From NCBI RefSeq assembly GCF_019396345.1, contig NZ_JAHKRM010000011.1:186001-250000 (forward strand): DNA of 64,000 bases. Reading direction: 5' to 3'. This stretch comes from Nonomuraea guangzhouensis (GTDB taxonomy: Bacteria; Actinomycetota; Actinomycetes; Streptosporangiales; Streptosporangiaceae). A program made the translations under genes and the position numbers. The notes under the pieces were generated by a model. The model saw nothing but the letters and a program-made list of their open reading frames with translations. It ran no database searches and had not been told where the DNA came from. This document shows, piece by piece, positions 59,381-64,000 of the stretch (within the stretch, counting starts at the first letter, position 1; each line of letters opens with the position of its first letter).

Positions 59381-59405
59381 GGTTCTCCTCTAAATCTTTC
59401 GGAAA

Positions 59406-59849
59406 CTACTGGGCGATCTGGGTGATCTCGAACGGCACCGGCTGCTGGGCCTGGTGCGGGTGCTCGGACCCCGCGTAGACCTTCAGCTTCTTGGCCATCT
59501 TCCGGCCGAGGGAGTTCTTCGGCAGCATGCCCTTGACGGCCTTCTCGACGGCCTTGTCCGGCCGCTTGTCCATGAGCTCGCCATAACTGACGGAACGCAG
59601 ACCGCCCGGGTAACCCGAGTGACGGTAGGCCTTCTTCTGCTCACGCTTGTTGCCGGTGAGCGCGATCTTGTCCGCGTTGATGACGACAACGAAGTCACCG
59701 GTGTCGACATGGTTGGCGAAGATCGGCTTGTGCTTGCCGCGGAGCAGGATCGCGACGTGGCTGGCCAGCCGGCCCAGCACGACATCGGTCGCGTCGATGA
59801 CGTACCACTGACGCTGGACGTCGGCGGGCTTCGGTGAGTACGTGCGCAC
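59406..59849 (-). CDS. rplM: 50S ribosomal protein L13 (uL13)
   Basis: 147 residues from a GTG start. The conserved RQWYVIDATDVVLGRLASHVAILLRGKHKP, HVDTGDFVVVINADKIALTGNK, YRHSGYPGGLRS and the AVKGMLPKNSLGRKM segment identify L13. It leads the rplM-rpsI-glmM operon. A transcript leader of roughly 175 nt runs from the predicted promoter near 60032-60061 to the start codon. Confidence 0.97.
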   Translation of the reverse strand: MRTYSPKPADVQRQWYVIDATDVVLGRLASHVAILLRGKHKPIFANHVDTGDFVVVINADKIALTGNKREQKKAYRHSGYPGGLRSVSYGELMDKRPDKAVEKAVKGMLPKNSLGRKMAKKLKVYAGSEHPHQAQQPVPFEITQIAQ

Positions 59850-60031
59850 GGTCGTAGCCTTCTTATGCTCGCGTCTTCGGCGCTGTCGGAAGTGACAGCT
59901 CTAGGGTCGGTCGGTGCGGGCACACGGCAGCCCGGACCTTCCGTCTCCCCGCCCGATGGGCTGATGATGGGAGATGACGCCGGACGCGCCGCGCATTGGT
60001 CACGCTGGACCTATGCACACAACGATTGATT

Positions 60032-60061
60032 AGGCTACCCGCACTTAAGGGTGCTGGTCAA
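60032..60061 (-). promoter_or_regulatory. Probable rplM promoter
   Basis: On the minus strand TTGACC (60061-60056) and TAGCCT (60037-60032) are 18 nt apart, a good housekeeping promoter. The predicted start at about 60025 gives a leader of about 175 nt. Confidence 0.65.
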
Positions 60062-60117
60062 AAGACCGGTAACCCGAAGGCGAGTCTACCTGACACAGAA
60101 CGGTTCGATTTCGGTTC

Positions 60118-60140
60118 CCTGGGATCCCTTCTTTCCCAGG
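60118..60140. other. Hairpin upstream of the CAP-domain gene
   Basis: CCTGGGA (60118-60124) and TCCCAGG (60134-60140) form perfect 7-bp arms with a 9-nt loop, about 28 bp before the ATG at 60169. It may be a regulator site or leader structure. Confidence 0.4.
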
Positions 60141-60168
60141 ACCAGACATCTCTATCGTTGACTGCGGC

Positions 60169-60921
60169 ATGTGGCACAACTCTCTCACCCGGCACACCCA
60201 GCGGAGCGCACGGCGCCGGAACCATCTGGGGGTGCTCGCCTGCCTCATGGCGGTTCTCTTCACGGGTGTGTTGATCGGGCGGATGACCGACGAGGCGGAT
60301 CCCGCCGACCACATCTACCTCAACGAGACGGCCCCGCCCGCCGCCGCGGCCAAGGTCAAGGCCACACCCAAGCCCAAGAAGGCGCAGCCGTACGCCGGGC
60401 GCATCGCCAGGGAGACCACCACCGGGATCCCGCGCGGCCGGGCCAGCATCCGGCCCACCAAGCGCCCGGACAAGAACACGGTGCCCGGCTACACCGCGGA
60501 GGACCCCACGCGGGTGCTCGGCGAGCAGACCGTCGAGGTGTCGCCGGCGATGGGGGCCAAGGTCGTCAGCCTCACCAACGCCGCCAGGGTCAAGCGCGGC
60601 TGCGCCCCGCTCCGGACGGACGCCAGGCTGACCCGCTCGGCCCGCGCGCACTCCATCGAGATGGCGGAGAGCGGCCGCTTCACCCATGACTCCCCCGACG
60701 GCTCGTCACCGTGGGACCGGATGGAGCGCGCCGGATACCGGATGGGCGCCGCCGAGAACATCGGCCGCGGCTACACCTCGCCGGAAGAGGCGGTCCGCGG
60801 CTGGCTCGACAGCGCCGACCACCGCCAGAACATCCTCAACTGCCGCATCGAGTCCATCGGCGTCGGCGTGGTGGCCGGTCCCGGCGGACCTTGGTGGACC
60901 CAGGACTTCGGTTATTCATGA
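60169..60921 (+). CDS. Membrane-anchored CAP-domain (SCP/PR-1) protein
   Basis: 250 residues. An N-terminal anchor (LGVLACLMAVLFTGVLIG, residues ~20-37) places the protein outside the cell. A Lys/Pro/Thr-rich linker to about residue 120 leads to the CAP domain: VVSLTNAARVKRGCAPLRTDARLTRSARAHSIEMAESGRFTH, MGAAENIGRGYTSPEEAVRGWLDSADHRQNIL and a terminal WWTQDFGYS. The CAP cavity residues (two His, two Glu) appear as HSIEM, FTH, ENIG and DH. Bacterial CAP proteins are cell-surface factors of uncertain activity. Confidence 0.9.
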   Translation: MWHNSLTRHTQRSARRRNHLGVLACLMAVLFTGVLIGRMTDEADPADHIYLNETAPPAAAAKVKATPKPKKAQPYAGRIARETTTGIPRGRASIRPTKRPDKNTVPGYTAEDPTRVLGEQTVEVSPAMGAKVVSLTNAARVKRGCAPLRTDARLTRSARAHSIEMAESGRFTHDSPDGSSPWDRMERAGYRMGAAENIGRGYTSPEEAVRGWLDSADHRQNILNCRIESIGVGVVAGPGGPWWTQDFGYS

Positions 60922-60945
60922 CCACCTTCACGGTAATGTCGCCGC

Positions 60946-61878
60946 ATGGGTTTTCCCGACGAACGTGACACCAGCACGGAGAGCACTCCCCGCCGTTCTC
61001 GCAGGGCCCGTGACACGGCCGAACCTAGCGGCACCCGCAACCCCTTCGAGCCGGTCGCGGCCAGCTCCTCCCGCAGGGCCAAGGACAAGGACAAGGCCCC
61101 GGCGGCGGCCGAGCCGGCCGCCGAGCCGGTGGCGCGCAGCCGCACCTGGAGCCCCTATGACGAGGGCAAACGCTCGCGCGGACCGCTCTGGGCCACGCTC
61201 GGCGGCCTCGCGGTGCTCGGCGTGTTCGTCGCGGGCCTCGTGGTGATGTTCAAGTCGGGCGACTCCCAGCAGGCACAGACCGAGGCGGCCCGCCGCACCT
61301 CCGCGCCGCTGCCGTCGGCGCCGCCCGGCAAGTACAGCTACGCGTCCGACCGCAAGACCGACCCCGACCCGCTCACGGTCAAGGAGCTCTTCGCGACCAA
61401 GAAGGTCACCGTCGCGGGCCGCTCGTACACGATGACGACCACCAGCAAGGTCAAGAAGTGCGCCGACGGGGCCACCGGCGGCAAGATCCAGAAGGCCCTC
61501 AAATCCGGCAAGTGCACGCAGATCATCCGCGCCACCTTCCGCGACAAGGCGGGCAAGGTGATGGGCACGGTCGGCGTGGCCAACCTCACCTCCACCAAGG
61601 CCGCGACCAAGGTGCGGTCGGTCGGCAGCAAGACCGACTACGTCAAGCCGCTGGCCGGCAAGGACTCGCTCACCAAGAGCCTGGGCACCGGCAGCGGCGG
61701 CACCCAGATCTGGATGTACGGCCACTACGCCGTCATGATCTGGTTCCAGAACAAGGACGGCAGCAAGCCCGACAAGAAGGGGCAGAAGAAGCTCTTCCAG
61801 GCGGTCGACGACATCACCAAGGCCACCGTCTTCAAGGCTCTCGACGCCCGCACGCTGACCGGTCACTCGGGTGCGTAA
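60946..61878 (+). CDS. Single-pass membrane protein of unknown function
   Basis: 310 residues. The cytoplasmic N-terminus (~85 residues) is charged and repetitive (KDKDKAPAAAEPAAEP). One membrane segment follows (LWATLGGLAVLGVFVAGLVVMF, residues ~83-104). The extracellular domain has a cysteine pair (KKCADG, GKCTQI) and the strands YTMTTTSKV, IIRATFRDKAGKVMGTVGVANLTS and IWMYGHYAVMIWF. The layout is found in many actinomycete membrane proteins that are uncharacterised. It lies 24 bp after the CAP gene in the same direction, so co-transcription is likely. Confidence 0.75.
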   Translation: MGFPDERDTSTESTPRRSRRARDTAEPSGTRNPFEPVAASSSRRAKDKDKAPAAAEPAAEPVARSRTWSPYDEGKRSRGPLWATLGGLAVLGVFVAGLVVMFKSGDSQQAQTEAARRTSAPLPSAPPGKYSYASDRKTDPDPLTVKELFATKKVTVAGRSYTMTTTSKVKKCADGATGGKIQKALKSGKCTQIIRATFRDKAGKVMGTVGVANLTSTKAATKVRSVGSKTDYVKPLAGKDSLTKSLGTGSGGTQIWMYGHYAVMIWFQNKDGSKPDKKGQKKLFQAVDDITKATVFKALDARTLTGHSGA

Positions 61879-61981
61879 ACGCGCTTAAACCTATTCATAA
61901 GTACTCAAATAGCATCGATGATCCAGTCGGGAACGCCCATACCGGCATAACGATCTCGCGACTCTCGCTAGGCTCCCCCTT

Positions 61982-64000
61982 ATGCGTGGCCAGGAACCTG
62001 GGTCTGAGAACGATCGTAGGGAATCCGACGGCTCGGCCGCACCGGCGACGCCCCCGCCGAGCTTCGGCCAGCCCCTTCAATATCCCGAGTCCCGGGCGTC
62101 CCAAGAGGCGCCCGGGTCCCATCAAGCATCGCCGCCTCCGGCCGAACCCGGCTCGGGCGCTGATTCCGGCTCTGACAGCGCCGGGTATAGCGGTGACCAT
62201 GACGACTCCGAAACCCGTCCGGGCGGCCACTCGCCCTTCGGCCCCGCTCCCACTGCGGAGCGGCTGCCTGCCTTCCCGGGCACACCGGATGCCGAGCGGA
62301 CGGTGACCGGGGCATCGGCCTTCGACGGGTCGGCCGACTGGCAGCCGTTCGAACCACAGCCGGTGGAGCCGGCATCGGATGAGGCCGAGGACCGGCCCGG
62401 CCTGCCGGCCTTCCCCGGCGCGCAGCCGTGGGAGGTGGCCGGCGACGACGGCGCCCAGTACGACTGGTTCGCCGACCCTCAGGGCCCGCCCCGCCCCATG
62501 CGTGGCCGGCTGCCCCGCAACCTCGGCGCCCAGCCCGGCACCCCGTCGCCCTCCCCGCGACCGCCCGGCGGCCCCCAGTCCGCCGGCCCCGGAGCGCCAC
62601 GACAGCCCGCCGCACCGGCACCGGGCGCGCAGCCCATCGCGCCGCAACCTGGCGCCCAGCCCCTGTCGCAACCCGGCGCGTCCCTGCCCGGCGCCCAGCC
62701 TCCGTCGCTGCCCGGCGCCCAGCCTCCGTCGCAGGCCGCGGAGCCGGAACCAGACCCCCAGACGCCCGGCCAGTCCGGCGTCTCGTGGTCGTCGACGAGC
62801 GGCCCGTGGCCCGCGCCCATCCCGGAGGAGCCCGCCACCTGGGCGGTCGATCCCGTGGTGCCCGGCGCGCCGGCTTGGGAGCCGCCGCCGGCCTTCACCG
62901 CCGCGGCCGCGGGCATGCAGGTATGGCCCGCGCCGGTCTCCGATCCACCCGTCATGCCCTGGCCCGCCGCCACGGGCGAGCTCGCCGTGGAGCTGGACGC
63001 CGACGACGCGGCAGACCAGATGTCCTCCTGGAACGTCCCATCGGAGAGTTCGGACGACCCACCGGACGACGCCCCCACCTATCCGGGCGGCATCATCCCA
63101 CCGGTCACATCCGGCGACTCCCCGTCAGGCGCCAAGAGCTCCGTGTACGGCGGCCCCACCACCAAGGGCCCCGCATTCGGGGAGTCCGCACCCGACTACG
63201 ACGAGGCCGACCCCTCGGAGGATGACGCCGAGGACTTCGAGACCGACCCGAACCTGACCGCCCCCCACCCCTTCGACGCGAGGGGCGCCTCCTCCCGGCC
63301 CTTCGCCGCCAGGGACGCGGCCCAATCCGGCTTCGACGCGAACATCACCGATCCCGACTTCGGCGCGAACACGACCGCACCCGGGTTCGACGCGACCACT
63401 CCGGTCGCCTCCACCCCCACCACTCCGGCGCCCGCGTTCGACCCCAATTCCCGGGCGCATGCCTTCGACACGGGCCCGGCTCCGTCCGCGTCCGACCCGC
63501 ACTCCGCCTCCGCCGCACACCCGGTGGAGCCCAGCGATGTCCCAGTCTGGCCCCCGCTCCCCCACGGCGTACCCGAGCAGGAGAGCCGAGTCCCCGACCT
63601 CCCCTTCGAGGTATGGGGCCAGAAACCCACTCCCGCGCTGCCTCCGGGGTCGCAGGAGCGCGGCTCCACGCCACCGCAGGGCCTGCCCGTCGCCTACGGC
63701 GGACAAGGACCGTTCAAGCAGTCGCCGTTCCAGGCGACAGCGCCCGTCGGCAGCCCGCCCGGCAAGCCGGCAGGCCGCAAGGCGCTCTTCATCACCCTGG
63801 GCATACTGGCTCTGGCAGGCGTCGCCACAGGCGGCTTCTTCGCCTACAAGTCGGTGAGCGCGCCGTCCCCGCCCACCGCCACGGCGGTCGCCAAGCAGCC
63901 GCCGACGACGCCCCCGAGCATCGTCAGCACCGACACCACCACGACCCCGGTCGTCCCGGCCACCTCGATCCTCAACTCCGAAGAGACCGACCCGCGCAAG
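61982..64000 (+). CDS. Long Pro/Ala/Ser-rich single-pass membrane protein (3' end off window)
   Basis: Open from the ATG at 61982 to the right edge, at least 673 codons. The first ~595 residues are a low-complexity, probably disordered cytoplasmic region rich in Pro, Ala, Gly, Ser and Asp (AQPGTPSPSPRPPGGPQS). It includes a tandem LPGAQPPS and scattered FDA repeats. One membrane helix follows at residues ~598-620 (ALFITLGILALAGVATGGFFAY), then an extracellular Thr/Pro linker beginning a domain outside the window. TAGGCT at 61969-61974 ends 7 nt before the ATG, suggesting a leaderless transcript. Function unknown. Confidence 0.75.
   Translation, partial: MRGQEPGSENDRRESDGSAAPATPPPSFGQPLQYPESRASQEAPGSHQASPPPAEPGSGADSGSDSAGYSGDHDDSETRPGGHSPFGPAPTAERLPAFPGTPDAERTVTGASAFDGSADWQPFEPQPVEPASDEAEDRPGLPAFPGAQPWEVAGDDGAQYDWFADPQGPPRPMRGRLPRNLGAQPGTPSPSPRPPGGPQSAGPGAPRQPAAPAPGAQPIAPQPGAQPLSQPGASLPGAQPPSLPGAQPPSQAAEPEPDPQTPGQSGVSWSSTSGPWPAPIPEEPATWAVDPVVPGAPAWEPPPAFTAAAAGMQVWPAPVSDPPVMPWPAATGELAVELDADDAADQMSSWNVPSESSDDPPDDAPTYPGGIIPPVTSGDSPSGAKSSVYGGPTTKGPAFGESAPDYDEADPSEDDAEDFETDPNLTAPHPFDARGASSRPFAARDAAQSGFDANITDPDFGANTTAPGFDATTPVASTPTTPAPAFDPNSRAHAFDTGPAPSASDPHSASAAHPVEPSDVPVWPPLPHGVPEQESRVPDLPFEVWGQKPTPALPPGSQERGSTPPQGLPVAYGGQGPFKQSPFQATAPVGSPPGKPAGRKALFITLGILALAGVATGGFFAYKSVSAPSPPTATAVAKQPPTTPPSIVSTDTTTTPVVPATSILNSEETDPRK
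62684..62731 (+). repeat. Exact 24-bp tandem duplication in the proline-rich gene
   Basis: Two identical 24-bp units (62684-62707 and 62708-62731) each encode LPGAQPPS. Being a multiple of 3, the duplication preserves the frame. Confidence 0.85.

Larger units (their letters stand above)
59850..60168. other. rplM leader and divergent promoter region
   Basis: The 319-bp gap contains the rplM leader (about 59850-60025), the rplM promoter (60032-60061) and the upstream region of the CAP-domain gene. I see no coding sequence and no clear homologue of a described L13 leader fold. A hairpin lies at 60118-60140. Confidence 0.55.

Overview
The window is chromosomal DNA of a high-GC actinomycete. Third codon positions are almost all G or C, GTG and TTG starts are frequent, divergent TetR-regulated gene pairs abound, and there are six sigma-factor genes. 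The right two thirds keeps the mycobacterial/streptomycete housekeeping order around groES-groEL: guaB3-guaB, a SigD/ShbA-type sigma factor, groEL-groES, tsaD-rimI-tsaB, tsaE, alr, nnr, acpS, coaA, glmM-rpsI-rplM. The flavour of the accessory genes suggests Streptosporangiales (for example Nonomuraea-like), but the genus cannot be fixed from this window.

Region 1 (1-19.3 kb) is accessory and regulatory. It has a partial GNAT gene, small enzymes paired with TetR regulators whose inverted-repeat operators are visible (1525-1540, 4522-4535, 12551-12578), a secreted streptogrisin-like protease facing a secreted beta-lactamase-fold hydrolase, three sigma factors each followed by a single-pass membrane partner (6.4, 13.3 and 17.4 kb), an ECF41-type sigma factor with a C-terminal SnoaL-like domain, and a scar where the start of a Ser/Thr kinase gene is joined to the end of a methyltransferase gene (11.2-11.65 kb).

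Region 2 (19.3-27.3 kb) holds guaB3-guaB, a TrmB/LuxR-type regulator, a DUF5319 protein, a SigD/ShbA-like sigma factor and groES-groEL with a CIRCE operator. A previously easy-to-miss 50-codon frame follows the sigma gene with a TTGA overlap. It resembles only the SigD-binding segment of the anti-sigma factor RsdA and sits at the rsdA position. The whiB/bldM genes expected next to it are absent.

Region 3 (27.7-34.3 kb) contains a THUMP-like methyltransferase with a repetitive insertion, a 652-residue heptad/undecad-repeat protein, and an ECF41 sigma factor divergent from an epimerase-type partner with a TGTCACA element between them.

Region 4 (34.5-49.4 kb) carries t6A-modification genes split by a class F sortase module, cell-wall and coenzyme genes (alr, nnr, acpS, coaA), and a MocR-type regulator and a class V aminotransferase whose start codons overlap head to head. 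PhoX follows, and an inverted pair of DnaA boxes precedes coaA.

Region 5 (49.4-64 kb) has a DUF389 membrane protein, two coupled ABC transporter pairs, an unassigned ATP-grasp / GNAT-fold / adenylate-forming ligase cassette, the rplM-rpsI-glmM operon closed by a strong hairpin, a CAP-domain protein, and two membrane-anchored proteins, the last running off the right edge.
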